Source of the DNA: Planctomycetaceae bacterium
Lineage (GTDB): Bacteria; Planctomycetota; Planctomycetia; Pirellulales; UBA7805
NCBI GenBank assembly: GCA_902630355.1
Contig: CACOUL010000002.1
Span: forward strand, 1-59,604
Length of the DNA: 59,604 bases
Direction of reading: 5' to 3'
Program-made: the position numbers and the translations under genes
Shown: positions 8,446 to 19,000 of the stretch, one piece after another
Layout of the letters: every line of letters begins with the position of its first letter
Numbering within the stretch: position 1 is the stretch's first letter
The notes under the pieces: generated by a model
Database searches by the model: none
Told to the model about the DNA's origin: nothing
Seen by the model: the letters and a program-made list of their open reading frames with translations, nothing else

Positions 8446-11400
8446 AATGAGCGTTCGCCGTCGCTCGTCGAGCCGTTTCGTTCCGACCGACACGAGACGC
8501 AAGTGAAACGGACGTCTTGAGGCGATGCGGGCCGAGCAACTCTCCGACGCGCGTCTGCATTTCCGCGCTATTTTCGACTTGCAGACCCTCACACTGGCAC
8601 CTTACCTGCATGCCATTTTCCAGGCAAAGCACAAGCTCCAGATCGCAATCTCCCGGATAATGCCTTAAAATTTCGTGCAGCGAGTCTAATTGTTTGGTGC
8701 CCTGGTTCTCCTCCTCGACTTGAATCCGCACGCGCGAAGTAAATCGCTTTGCCACCTCATCGAGCGGTATGAGTTCGCTGACAATCAGATTGACCTCTTC
8801 GCTACCGGGACGACGATCCACCGTTCCACGTACGAGCAGCATTGCATCGGTCTCTACCAAATGCCCCCAATGGATGAACGGTTCTGGCCAAAGAATGCAG
8901 CGCACAATCCCCTGCAGATCCTCTAAATCGAACATGGCGTACTTTGTTTCCGTTTGTCCACGACGGGGATTTTTTGTATGTGCAAATCGCACTGCCGAGA
9001 GTACACCTCCCAGAACGACCTCTGATCGATGCTCCATTTTCCTGATATCTTCGGTCGTATGCGAGCAATATTGAACCAGTTGATTTCGATATTCCTCGAG
9101 CGGATGGCTCGTGAGATAGTAACCCAACACTTCTTTTTCGCCAGTAAGCATTTCTCGTTGATCCCAATCGGGGATATCCGGGAGATCGATGGTCTCTTCA
9201 CTTTCGGATTCGGAATCCCCTAAATCCTCAAATAGATTTGCCTGGCCCCTTCGCCGATCCTCCATCACTGCCGCCCCGCTCTGCATTGCCCTCTCCAGAA
9301 CGGCGGCAATTTGGCTGCGCCTTGCACCCATCGAGTCAAATGCCCCTGCCTTCACCAGCATCTCAATCGTGCTGCGGTTTACGGAACGGGAATCAATGCG
9401 TTCACAAAAATCAAAGATACTTGTGAAGGGACCGCCTTTTTCACGCTCCGTGACAATCGCATCTGCGGCTCCTCCACCGCATCCCTTGATTGCCGAAAGC
9501 GCGAAGTGGACATGCTTCTGATCATCCGAGATTTTCTCAACGCGAAACATCACACCGCTCCGATTGACATCGGGAGGCACTACCTGAATATTCATTCGAC
9601 GGCAGTCTTCCAGATGTTCTACGAGTGCGTCTTTCGACTTGAAATTTCTGCCCGGAATATCGCCGGTTAGCAACGCGGCCATAAACTCAACCGGATAGTG
9701 TGCTTTCAAATAAGCTGTCTGATACGCTATCAACGCATAAGCCGTACTGTGACTTTTATTGAAGCCATATCCGGCAAACTTTTCGATCATTCCGAACAAA
9801 TCAAGGGCTTCCTGTTTCGCAAGACCCTTCGCAGTGGCGCCATCGACAAACTGCTCTTGATATTTGGCAATGGTCTGCAGTGTCTTTTTACTGATCGCTT
9901 TAATGCAGGTGTACGCATCGGAAAGGTTAATATCACCTAAGCGGTTGAGCATCCGCATCACCTGCTCTTGGTAAACCATGACCCCATGCGTCTCTTCCAA
10001 AATATCTTGGACATCCGAGTGCGGATAAGATGCACGCTTTTCTCCATGCTTGATAGCGACATAATCGTCCACCATACCCCCTTCCAAGGGGCCGGGCCGA
10101 TAAAGGGCATTGGTCGCAATAATGTCCCGAAAATCGTCCGGTTTCATTTTTTGGAGCAGGTCTCGAATACCACCACTTTCCAACTGGAAAATACCCTTTG
10201 TCTCCCCGCGACAAAGGAGCTCAAACGTTTCCACATCGTCAAGCGGAAACTGATGCGGGTCAATTTTTTCACCCGTCGTCTGTTCGATTATTTTTTCACA
10301 CTCTGAGAGAATCGTGAGGTTGCGGAGGCCAAGAAAATCCATCTTCAGCAGCCCGGCCGCTTCCACCTCCTTCATTGCCCACTGTGTAATGATGTCACTC
10401 TTGCCCTGAACGCGGCCCAGTGGTACGTATTCGGTTAATGGCTGATCGGCAATCACCACTGCCGCAGCGTGCGTACCCACATTGCGTGCGAGACCTTCAA
10501 TCTTCATCGCCAGGTCGAGTAGCTCTCGCACTTCGCCATCCGCTTGATAGGCCTCTTTGAGTTCGGAACTTTTTTCGAGCGCCTCTTGCAGCGTGATCCC
10601 CAAAATATCCGGCACCATAGCCACCACCTGGTCCACCCGGGGGATCGACAAACTCATCGCACGGCCTACGTCGCGAATCGCCGCACGCGCGGCAAGGGTT
10701 CCGAACGTGCCAATTTGCGCCACGTTCGCCTCACCATACTTTTGCTTTACATATTGAATAACCTCGCCTCGCCGCTGCTTACAGAAATCGATATCGATAT
10801 CTGGCGCCTCAAGGCGATTTTCGTCCAAAAATCTTTCGAACAGTAAATCATATCTGATCGGACATACGTGACTCATGTACAGCGCGTAGCAGACGAGTGA
10901 ACCAACACCCGAACCTCGAGCAGTACAGGGGATCTCATTCTCCCGCGCGTACCGGACAAAGTCCCACACGATCAAGAAGTAGTTTGCAAATCCGAGCTTG
11001 TGGATCACTTGAAGTTCCAAATCCAGACGATCCAGTACATCACTTGAAAGTTCATCTCCCTGCCAGCGATCCGGAAGCCCCCGATAACGATCCTTCAGGC
11101 CCTCGAGACACAAATTGCGAAGGAAATTTTCAGGATTTTCCTCCTCCGGTAGCGTGTAGACCGGGAAGTGTCGTCTCCCGAGGTCGAGATCGATATCGAT
11201 ACGGTCAGCGATTTCCTGACTCCGATGCACCGCATCTTCAAAACCAGGAAAGGCGAGATACATCTCCATGGGACTTCGCAGATAAAATTGATCGTTTTCC
11301 ATTTTTAAACGATCTTTGTCCGTCCGATACTTACCCGTGTTAATGCACAGCAGAATATCTTGGGCCTCGGAATCTTCTTGCTTGATGTAGTGCGCATCGC

Positions 11401-12034
11401 TCGTTGCAACTACGGGAATACCCTGCTTCTTCGCAATTTCAATTGCACCTTCCATCGCAATGCGTTGGATTTCCAGACCGTTATTCTGAATTTCAACAAA
11501 ATAACGATCTCCAAAAATCTTCTGAAACCAACCGGCGATCTGCTCTGCCTCTTGACGCTCTTGCGCATCGTCGCCCGTCCGAAGAATGGTGCGATTGAAT
11601 TCGCTCGACACACACCCCGAGAGACAAATAATGCCTTCGTTGTGCGCCTCGAGAATTTCCTTATCGATACGAGGCTTGAAATAAAATCCCTCGAGGAACG
11701 CGGCAGAGGAAAGCCGGATGAGATTCTTGAATCCAGTGCGGTTCATCGCCAGCAGCGTCAGGTGATAACTCGCCTCCCGCATCGAGCCCGCATCGCGATC
11801 AAAGCGACTGCCGGGAGCGATGTACGCCTCGTAACCCAAAACAGGATTGATATCCGCTTTTTTGGCTTCCTGATAAAACTCAACGGCACCATGCAGGTTG
11901 CCGTGATCAGTCAGTGCCAGCGAATTCATGCCGAGGTGCTTCGCCTGATTGACAAGGCCACGAATCGAGGCGGCACCGTCGAGCAAACTGTAGTGACTGT
12001 GGCAGTGTAGATGGACGAATGACCGTTCGCTCAC
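8444..12034 (-). CDS. dnaE: DNA polymerase III alpha subunit
   Basis: Catalytic subunit of the replicative polymerase. The N-terminal PHP domain opens with FVHLHCHSHYSLLDGA and keeps LTDHGN and other His/Asp positions, so it may still bind metals. The polymerase core has ARGSGVGSLVCYAL and the PDIDIDF motif with two catalytic Asp. The GFNKSHSTAYA block, an HhH region and an OB-fold (VVLGGVLSAVR) follow. The GTG at 12034 is chosen because the protein then begins MSERSFVHLH and GGTGAGG lies just upstream; an open frame continues to 12112. Length is then 1196 aa, typical for DnaE1. It follows folP after 237 bases that hold repeats and hairpins. Confidence 0.96.
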   Translation of the reverse strand: MSERSFVHLHCHSHYSLLDGAASIRGLVNQAKHLGMNSLALTDHGNLHGAVEFYQEAKKADINPVLGYEAYIAPGSRFDRDAGSMREASYHLTLLAMNRTGFKNLIRLSSAAFLEGFYFKPRIDKEILEAHNEGIICLSGCVSSEFNRTILRTGDDAQERQEAEQIAGWFQKIFGDRYFVEIQNNGLEIQRIAMEGAIEIAKKQGIPVVATSDAHYIKQEDSEAQDILLCINTGKYRTDKDRLKMENDQFYLRSPMEMYLAFPGFEDAVHRSQEIADRIDIDLDLGRRHFPVYTLPEEENPENFLRNLCLEGLKDRYRGLPDRWQGDELSSDVLDRLDLELQVIHKLGFANYFLIVWDFVRYARENEIPCTARGSGVGSLVCYALYMSHVCPIRYDLLFERFLDENRLEAPDIDIDFCKQRRGEVIQYVKQKYGEANVAQIGTFGTLAARAAIRDVGRAMSLSIPRVDQVVAMVPDILGITLQEALEKSSELKEAYQADGEVRELLDLAMKIEGLARNVGTHAAAVVIADQPLTEYVPLGRVQGKSDIITQWAMKEVEAAGLLKMDFLGLRNLTILSECEKIIEQTTGEKIDPHQFPLDDVETFELLCRGETKGIFQLESGGIRDLLQKMKPDDFRDIIATNALYRPGPLEGGMVDDYVAIKHGEKRASYPHSDVQDILEETHGVMVYQEQVMRMLNRLGDINLSDAYTCIKAISKKTLQTIAKYQEQFVDGATAKGLAKQEALDLFGMIEKFAGYGFNKSHSTAYALIAYQTAYLKAHYPVEFMAALLTGDIPGRNFKSKDALVEHLEDCRRMNIQVVPPDVNRSGVMFRVEKISDDQKHVHFALSAIKGCGGGAADAIVTEREKGGPFTSIFDFCERIDSRSVNRSTIEMLVKAGAFDSMGARRSQIAAVLERAMQSGAAVMEDRRRGQANLFEDLGDSESESEETIDLPDIPDWDQREMLTGEKEVLGYYLTSHPLEEYRNQLVQYCSHTTEDIRKMEHRSEVVLGGVLSAVRFAHTKNPRRGQTETKYAMFDLEDLQGIVRCILWPEPFIHWGHLVETDAMLLVRGTVDRRPGSEEVNLIVSELIPLDEVAKRFTSRVRIQVEEENQGTKQLDSLHEILRHYPGDCDLELVLCLENGMQVRCQCEGLQVENSAEMQTRVGELLGPHRLKTSVSLASRVGRNETARRATANAH

Positions 12035-12111
12035 AGGAACCCTCACCGATCGCAGGGAAGAAAATCTGATATGAAGTTGGCCTGATTTTAACAGGTTTGG
12101 TTGCAGGAACA

Positions 12112-12198
12112 ATTACGGCAAAAAGTTGTCGTAATAAGCCCACATGCGGGCTCCACAATGGGAAATGCACCGCACTCCACTCACTCCACTCACTCCAC
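12112..12198 (-). repeat. Hairpins and 9-bp tandem repeat in the dnaE upstream region
   Basis: Going toward dnaE on the minus strand there are first about 2.9 copies of a nine-base unit (plus-strand CACTCCACT, 12173-12198). A small hairpin follows (AGCCC/GGGCT, 12137-12152). Last comes a ten-pair hairpin with loop of four (plus-strand ATTACGGCAA/TTGTCGTAAT, 12112-12135, one G-T pair). They may form part of the mRNA leader or control dnaE expression. Confidence 0.6.
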
Positions 12199-12271
12199 AC
12201 AAGCAGCGCAGCAAACAACACAGAAAGAGAACGTCCCCTGCGATGCTCCGGGTGGCCACGGAGAGTGCGTC

Positions 12272-13186
12272 CTAACAATCCGCTGCCACGGAGCCGGCCG
12301 CCTCGAAGAGAATCAATGCCTGCCGTGTGTACTCCGGATCGTGCAAGCGGAGGATTTGGACCCCGCGATGGGCCATGGCCAACGAAACACCCAATGTGCC
12401 AGCCTCCCTGTCGATCGTTTGCTCCGAACTCTCTGCTTCAATCAGCTTGCCGATGAATCCCTTGCGGGAGTGGCCCACGAGCAGCGGATGCCCAAGGCGA
12501 TGAAACGTTTCAATGTGCTGCAGTAATTCACAGTTATGCAAAGTCGTCTTACCGAAGCCGATTCCCGGATCGAGACAAATCGAATCGAGTTCGATTCCTG
12601 CCTGTACGAGAGCGTCGCGACGTTGACGCAAAAAATCGTACACCTCCTGGACAACATTTTCGTAGCTGGGTGAATCCTGCATTGTTTGTGGAGTCCCCTG
12701 CATATGCATCACGCAAACACCTGCACGTGTCTCCGCCACGAGGGAGGCCATCGCCTCATCGGAACAAAGGCCAGTCACATCATTAATGATTTCTGCGCCT
12801 CGGCTCAGGCACTCTCTGGCAACCTCTGACTTCGAGGTATCCACAGAAATGATGACATCTTCTCGCGCCCGTATCCGTTCCACCACGGGCACCACCCGAT
12901 CAAGTTCTTCCCCGAGCGATACGGTCTCGCTATAAGGCCGGGTGCTTTCACCTCCAATATCGATAAGATCTGCACCGTGGGACGAGAGATGCAATGCCTG
13001 TTCAACCGCCCGATTCGCCTGAAGAAATTGTCCCCCGTCCGAGAAACTATCGGGGGTGACGTTAACGATGCCCATCAGCAGCGGTCGCCGCGGAAATGCC
13101 AATCGCCGTGTTCGCAATTGCCAGTAATCGGCTCGCTTCGCGAGATCGGTACCGGAGCATGACTCGGGGTTTGCTGTCATGGTCAA
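12272..13186 (-). CDS. folP: Dihydropteroate synthase
   Basis: Cytoplasmic folate enzyme that condenses 6-hydroxymethyl-dihydropterin diphosphate with para-aminobenzoate; the sulfonamide target. Family motifs are all present: MGIVNVTPDSFSDGG with the sulfonamide-region loop near residue 40, DIGGESTRP, SVDTSKSEVA, NDVTG, LDPGIGFGKT, and the C-terminal GHSRKGF. Length 304 aa, slightly long because of about 35 residues ahead of the TIM-barrel start. The start is ATG 13186; a second ATG at 13180 is possible. It lies only four bases behind the stop of lptE, so the two are probably co-transcribed. Confidence 0.96.
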   Translation of the reverse strand: MTMTANPESCSGTDLAKRADYWQLRTRRLAFPRRPLLMGIVNVTPDSFSDGGQFLQANRAVEQALHLSSHGADLIDIGGESTRPYSETVSLGEELDRVVPVVERIRAREDVIISVDTSKSEVARECLSRGAEIINDVTGLCSDEAMASLVAETRAGVCVMHMQGTPQTMQDSPSYENVVQEVYDFLRQRRDALVQAGIELDSICLDPGIGFGKTTLHNCELLQHIETFHRLGHPLLVGHSRKGFIGKLIEAESSEQTIDREAGTLGVSLAMAHRGVQILRLHDPEYTRQALILFEAAGSVAADC

Positions 13187-13190
13187 CAGC

Positions 13191-13760
13191 TTACCACGGC
13201 GACTCCATCATCGCTACGATCTGCGATGCAATCTGTTCAATCGCCTCTTGCTCTGCACTGAGCGTTGAGTGCCCCACCTCGGCCACCTGAGCGGCAGTGG
13301 CGCCAACATCGGCCATCGCAACAGGCAGTGGAATCGCCGCACCCGGATGAACGACACCACCTTGATTGTCGATCCAACGAACCTGCAATTGGACGGTCAT
13401 GTCGACTTCGCGTAGATCGTCATTGATTGTGGTGACCGATACATCTTTAGTAATGGGCAGCACGACGCCTTCGAGGATGGTATCCGCCTGCTCGCGACTC
13501 ACCACTTTATAGTTTGTATTTTGCTCGATTTTTTTAACAACGGCCTCCGTCAACCAGGGCCCCATGCCGGGACGCAGGTTGTCGGACTGAAATACGGGAA
13601 CGCAGACCGTGCGTATGTGCTGCGGATAAAGTCCTTCGGTCCCGATGCGATAGTTAGCACATCCGACAAAAGCTGAAGCAGCCACAACAAGCCCAAGTAG
13701 ACGAATCCACCGGCCAAAACCATCGGTTCTATTGCGGCAATTCACAACGTGCGCAAGCAT
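13191..13760 (-). CDS. lptE: LptE-like LPS-assembly lipoprotein
   Basis: Small lipoprotein of the LptE type, which plugs the LptD pore in the outer membrane during LPS insertion. An N-terminal hydrophobic segment ends in FVGC (about residue 34), a plausible lipobox. It is followed by NYRIG, PQHIRTVCVPVF, a LTEAVVKKIEQNTNYKVV helix-strand unit and an (A)DTILEGVVLPI strand, the secondary-structure order of the family. Sequence identity to E. coli LptE is expected to be low, so the call rests on the pattern. The protein is 189 aa. It lies 20 bases behind a BamD-like TPR lipoprotein gene, which fits outer-membrane assembly. Confidence 0.75.
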   Translation of the reverse strand: MLAHVVNCRNRTDGFGRWIRLLGLVVAASAFVGCANYRIGTEGLYPQHIRTVCVPVFQSDNLRPGMGPWLTEAVVKKIEQNTNYKVVSREQADTILEGVVLPITKDVSVTTINDDLREVDMTVQLQVRWIDNQGGVVHPGAAIPLPVAMADVGATAAQVAEVGHSTLSAEQEAIEQIASQIVAMMESPW

Positions 13761-13780
13761 GACACTGCCCTCAAGATCCC

Positions 13781-15118
13781 CTACTCATCCAGTTCCGGTG
13801 CTTCCGGGGGATCCTCGAGCACCAAAGGATCTTCTCGCGTGTCCGGAAAAACAGAGGAGAGCCAAGTCAGCCGTGGAGGTGGACTACTCGGTGTACCCTC
13901 GATTTCCTCAAACTGCTCTTGGGCTTGCGCCGCTTCCCGAGTTTGCGGAAACTCCTGTAGTACATGATCGTAATAACGCCTCGCGGCTCCGTTGAATCCC
14001 TTTGCCTCATAAAATTCCGCGACCTCAATATCACGCAAGGCTAAGTTGGAGATAACCTGGGCGTGGAGTTTTTGCATCCGTGCTCGCTCTTTATCAGACA
14101 TCGAGGCGAATTGTCTCATGGTCTGCTCGATCAGTTCTTTTGCTTCGTGCAAACATGTTCCCTCATAGCGAGGCCCTTGGTAGCGGCGAATTTTGGCCTG
14201 AATTCCTAAAACGTGTGCCTGATACTGATGTTCGCTGTCCGGATATTCTTGACGCACCAAGCCGTAGTAATAGTCTGCATCGTCGTAATACCGACGGAGA
14301 AAATTTGCCGTCGCAGTGGCCATTAAACTGTCATCGGCCAAGGGCCCCGTCGGATGATTGAGCCGTACTTTTTCGAAAGCTCGCAAAGCGGAACCTTGCA
14401 GATCGTTGAACGGACGCGTCTTATCGATCAGGTTTGGTGTAAGCACGCTCTCCGGATCTTTTTCGTATCGCTTCTGCCAATATCGACCGATTGCAAATTG
14501 CCTGGCAACTGCTTGATCGAGATAGCGAGACCTTTTGTAATCGACTAATAGCGCCTCATAGGCCTCGAATGCTTCTGGGTACTTGTCCGCGAAGAAATAG
14601 CATTCCGCAATCTGGAAAAGCGATTCCTCCTCAATGGGCGAGTTCGGAAAACGATCTGCGGCTTGTTCGTATCGACTACGCGCTTCGTTATATTTTTCCG
14701 CCGTGAAAAGTGCGCCCGCTTTTTTCATATAACTTTCTGCTGCTCTTTCACTCGGCTGAGGTGCGCCGACCCAAGGCAACTCTTTGGCGTAGGGAATATC
14801 CTCCGCAACGTTGCGTCCCGACAAGTAATCGAACCAGGACCTCTCCTCAACCTTGTCTTCCTTTTTTTCTCTCGCCGATTCCACCGCAGCAGCACTTTTT
14901 GCCGCGGGCGCGCTCACCTCAGGCGGCACCTCCACGACAACCTCATCCGCTACTTCATTGCCGGGAAGCTCGGTGTCATTAAGTTCCGCACTGACCTGCC
15001 GAATTTTCGATGCTTCTTTAACTACCGCGGGATCATCTGACGAATCGTCACGTGAATAGAACGTTGTAGCCGCACATCCGCTCGATAAAATCATAGCGAG
15101 CAGCACAAGTGGATACAT
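13781..15118 (-). CDS. BamD-like TPR outer-membrane lipoprotein
   Basis: Predicted lipoprotein with tetratricopeptide repeats, similar in architecture to BamD/YfiO. Starting at ATG 15118 the protein begins MYPLVLLAMILSSGC, a clean signal peptide with lipobox; the frame is open upstream to 15448 but overlaps recO and lacks signal character. After an acidic linker (residues 15-90), TPR-like units follow (AESYMKKAGALFTAEKYNEA, then FPNSPIEEESLFQIAECYF and others) to about residue 380, and the tail is Pro-rich. It has 445 aa, longer than BamD (about 245). It sits between recO and lptE on one strand. A BamD role is inferred; it could be another TPR scaffold. Confidence 0.75.
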   Translation of the reverse strand: MYPLVLLAMILSSGCAATTFYSRDDSSDDPAVVKEASKIRQVSAELNDTELPGNEVADEVVVEVPPEVSAPAAKSAAAVESAREKKEDKVEERSWFDYLSGRNVAEDIPYAKELPWVGAPQPSERAAESYMKKAGALFTAEKYNEARSRYEQAADRFPNSPIEEESLFQIAECYFFADKYPEAFEAYEALLVDYKRSRYLDQAVARQFAIGRYWQKRYEKDPESVLTPNLIDKTRPFNDLQGSALRAFEKVRLNHPTGPLADDSLMATATANFLRRYYDDADYYYGLVRQEYPDSEHQYQAHVLGIQAKIRRYQGPRYEGTCLHEAKELIEQTMRQFASMSDKERARMQKLHAQVISNLALRDIEVAEFYEAKGFNGAARRYYDHVLQEFPQTREAAQAQEQFEEIEGTPSSPPPRLTWLSSVFPDTREDPLVLEDPPEAPELDE

Positions 15119-15156
15119 GCCAACGGAGCGGTGGCCAAGAGAACCAAAACTCTCAA

Positions 15157-15915
15157 TCAGGCATCGACCAGAAATTGAAGATGCTTTTGCATTTTCGGTT
15201 CTCGGCTGAGCAGGTGACTGATCGTGTGATTGATGATACCTCGCACCTCTCCGGAAATCGGGTCGGAAATCGATTGCAAGTTTTCGCACGACCCATGCGC
15301 ATACCTTTGCAATGTCCGCAGAGAATCCCCATGGATCTGTGCCACATGTCTTTTCCCGGGACGACATGCCTGACAGAGGACGCCACCGGAAGACTGGCCA
15401 AATGACACTCGGCCGTCGGTCGATATAGTTTTGCCGCATTCTACGCACTGATCCAGATTAGGTAGGTGTCCCAACAATCGCAAAGCACTGAGTTCAAAGT
15501 GCAGAATGAGGGGACTGATATGCTTATTTTCTTCACTCGACAACGCCTGCAACGTCTGGGCTGCAATGTCAAACAATTCTGGGTGCGGGTCGTACTCGTC
15601 GGTTAACTCCAGCAGCAATTCGGCTACGTAGTAACCGGCAAATAGCGGTGACAAATCATGGTTCGGTGGGCGAAACCGATGCTCCAACTTTGCCTCGGTC
15701 AGCAAATCCAACCCGCCGGAAGATTTGCGGAGGAACACTACGCGAGCGCGGGTCAGAAGGTCAAGAGCAGAGTCGAAGGGTCCCTTTTGACGGTACGCAC
15801 CTTTTGCCAGAGCACCTATCTTGCCGAACTCGCGGGTAAACAGGGTAACCACCCGACTCGTTTCACTGAAGTCGATGAGCCGCAGAACAATCGCATTGGC
15901 TTTTTCAAGGGACAT
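15157..15915 (-). CDS. recO: DNA repair protein RecO
   Basis: Recombination mediator that helps load RecA with RecF/RecR. The N-terminal OB fold (AIVLRLIDFSETSRVVTLFTREFGK) is followed by a helical domain and a four-cysteine zinc finger: CVECG at about 153-157 and CQAC about 18 residues later. ATG 15915 is chosen because it places the typical KANAIVLR strand at the N-terminus; an upstream ATG at 15954 would add 13 residues and swallow a perfect inverted repeat. Length about 252 aa is normal. The TPR-lipoprotein gene starts 38 bases downstream, and an RND pump gene is divergent upstream. Confidence 0.93.
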   Translation of the reverse strand: MSLEKANAIVLRLIDFSETSRVVTLFTREFGKIGALAKGAYRQKGPFDSALDLLTRARVVFLRKSSGGLDLLTEAKLEHRFRPPNHDLSPLFAGYYVAELLLELTDEYDPHPELFDIAAQTLQALSSEENKHISPLILHFELSALRLLGHLPNLDQCVECGKTISTDGRVSFGQSSGGVLCQACRPGKRHVAQIHGDSLRTLQRYAHGSCENLQSISDPISGEVRGIINHTISHLLSREPKMQKHLQFLVDA

Positions 15916-15925
15916 AACTTGGGAA

Positions 15926-15949
15926 AGAATCGTAAATCTTAACGATTCT
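15926..15949. promoter_or_regulatory. Perfect 8+8 inverted repeat between recO and the RND pump gene
   Basis: AGAATCGT (15926-15933) and ACGATTCT (15942-15949) are exact reverse complements with an eight-base spacer. The position in the divergent intergenic region, 11 bases ahead of recO and about 135 ahead of the pump gene, fits an operator or an RNA hairpin in the recO leader. No regulator gene is adjacent, so the role is open. Confidence 0.4.
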
Positions 15950-16082
15950 GTCAATTGTACCGATTACAGCAAAAGTCGTGTTTGCCGCCCATCCGATACA
16001 GAATCGGAACGTCTAGAACGCAGGTCTGGAAGTCTGCGCAGCTAGCGGTGATGGCATATTCGTCGAGCGAGAAACCCTCCAC

Positions 16083-19000
16083 ATGATTCGAACCGCTCTG
16101 GCAAACCCCTATTTGGTGATTGTCGCGTGTCTTGCGATCACGGTGATGGGCCTCTTCACCTACACCAAAATTCCAGCGGATCTCCTTCCGCAATTTGAAA
16201 CGTCGGCAGTCCAAATTGTCTGCTTCTATCCCGGGATGCCCCCGGAGGTCATGGAAAAAGACATTATGAGCCGCCTTCAGCGGTGGACGGGACAATCGGT
16301 GGGCATCTCTCACCAGGAAGCGAAAGCGATGCAGGGAGTATGCGTCGTGAAGGATTTCTTCCGCGAGGGAGTCCCGATGTCCGATGCGATGAGCCAGGTC
16401 AGCAGTTACGCGATGAGCGATATGTTTTATCTGCCGCCCGGCACCATCCCTCCCATGGTCATGCCTTTTGATCCTACTGCGAGCGTTCCCCTGTGCCTGG
16501 TTGTGGTTTCCAACCCGCAAATGAACGAACAGGAACTCTACGATATTGCCTACTACGAACTGCGAAACAAACTGCAGTCAATCCAAGGGGTGATTGCACC
16601 TGCCGTTTATGGAGGAAAACTGCGCAGGGTGCTGGCCTACGTCGACCCTGCAAAACTCGAGGCTCACGGACTCTCGTTAATGGACGTGCAAAAAGCACTG
16701 CTGAAACAAAATGTGCTCATCCCGGCAGGGAGCATCAAAGTCGGCAAACAAGAATTACAAATATTCACCAATGCAAACGTTGAAACATGGGAAGAACTCA
16801 ACGACGCCCCCATTAAACAACTGCCCGGTCGTGCACCGGTACGAATACGCGATATCGGATACGTCGATGGTGGGGCGGCGCAAATTCAAACCAATGTGGT
16901 TCGCGTTAACGGTTCGCGTAAAGCCTATATCCCAATCTACCGGCAGCCTGGTGCCAATACGATTGCGATCGTCCGACAAATCAAGCAACAACTTCGCGAT
17001 ATAGAAACTCGATTGAAGGTTGAACGCTCCGAAGATCCTAAAATGGAGAGTCTGGTACTGAGCGTTGCCATGGACCAATCGATTGGGGTCGAAGAAGCCA
17101 ACCGCTCTCTTCAAGTTGCAGCAGGCCTGGGCGCTGTGCTCGCAGGGTTGGTCGTGATGTTCTTTCTGAGAAGCGTACGCTTTACGGTGGTGATTGTACT
17201 GGCCATTCCACTTGCCATTTTGACGGCCATTTTTGGCATGTTCTTCACCAACGATTCGATCAATGCCATGACTCTCGGGGGACTTGCGCTTGCGATCGGA
17301 ATCCTCGTAGATCAATCGATTGTCGTTCTGGAAAATATCGTACGCCACGCGCAGATGGGAAAACCGCCTCGGACTGCCGCTCTCGAAGGAACGTCCGAAG
17401 TGGCCATTCCCATGTTTGTTGCGAGCCTTACATTTGCAATCGTTTTCTTCCCGGTTGTCTTCTTGAGTGGTCTGGCTAAATTTTTGTTTACGCCCTTGGC
17501 GATCGCTGCCAGTATTGCAATTTTTGCCTCCTATATTGTCGCAATCACCCTGGTGCCAGCATACTGTGCACGATTCCTCAAAGTCATCGGTGAGGCTGAC
17601 CCGTATGGGGATTCCTCCGAGCAGAGAGGCGTTTTTTCCCGCACCTACCAATCAGTGCTTCGTCGCGTGTTGGGCCTGCGCTATCTGATTGTTTTATTGG
17701 CCGCTGCAGGGTTTGTGCTTTCCATTTTGTTCATGAATCGTTACCTCGGCCAGGAACTATTCCCCCGAGTCGATTCGGGGCAGGTCTCGATTTTTGTCCG
17801 CGTGCCAACCGGCACCCGGATCGAGGAAACGGAAAAAACGGTTGCCGAAATTGAATCTGAAATCATCGACTTAATAGGCGCCCCCGATCCAGGTTTCGCG
17901 GTTGGAAACGAACAGAATCCGGAATCGAACCTGCAAATTATTATCTCGAATATCGGTGTACTGATGGACTGGCCGGCTGCCTACACGCCGAATACCGGTC
18001 CGATGGATGCATTCATCTTGGTGCAAACAAAAGCAAATCCTGGCGAGCCCGATATTTTTGAATATGTACAAACGCTTCGCAAAAACCTGCGACGTAAATT
18101 TCCGGAGGTCGAGTTTGCCTTTGATACCGGGGGCATGCTGACTGCAGCACTGAATAATGGAGAGCCCTCCCCGATACACTTCCAAATCAACAGCGCCAAT
18201 TTGGAAACCGGGCAAACGGTTGCAAAACAAATCGTTGCCGCTGCCGAGTCGATTCCGGGCACGGCCGATGTTCGTATTGCCCAGCGAATTGACTATCCGA
18301 TCTTACAAGTCGATATGGATCGAGATCTCGCAAGTCGCATCGGACTGAATCCTGATGAGGTGATGAAAAATCTGGTGGCGGCGACCAACAGCTCCGTTAA
18401 TTTTCAACCCACTTTCTGGCTCGATAAGAATAAAGGCAATCATTATTTTCTTGGCGTTCAATATTTCGAAAATGAGCTGAATAGTATTGATACTATTCGC
18501 TCTATCCCAGTGGGAAGTGACAGCGAGGGGCAACCTTTGAAACTGGGAAACATTGCGGATATTCATCGAAACACCGGGCCCGGTGTGGTGAATCACGTTA
18601 ACATTTCAAGAGTCACTGACGTCTATGTGAACGTCAAACAGGGATTTGATATTGGTTCGGTTGTCTCTGCAATTGAAACCACACTGGTCGCACTCGGTGC
18701 TGAAGAAGATGAAGATGAGCGAGGGCAAATTTATCGACTGGGAACGCGATCCAACAACGACATGCTGGATCAGCTCAATTTAAATAGCGCAGCACGCGTA
18801 AAAGCAATTGAGGTTTTGGAAGATGGTGAAGACATCCAGGATTTCACCAAGTTGCTCTCCAAGGCACAAAAAGACAGGTGGGACGAATTGAAGAACGAGG
18901 TTTTGGCCGACGCTTCCTTGTTCAAAGGAATCAGCTTCCGCATGATGGGCGAAGTGCGCTCGATGCGAGAATCTTTTGAACAATTCTCGAGCGGACTGCT

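Noticed and set aside
12173-12198. Short tandem repeat considered as a CRISPR remnant
   Set aside because: The units are nine bases, directly adjacent without spacers, and no cas gene is near.
15119-15448. N-terminal extension of the TPR lipoprotein gene
   Set aside because: It overlaps recO, is rich in Arg and Cys, and would bury the clear signal peptide and lipobox that start at 15118.
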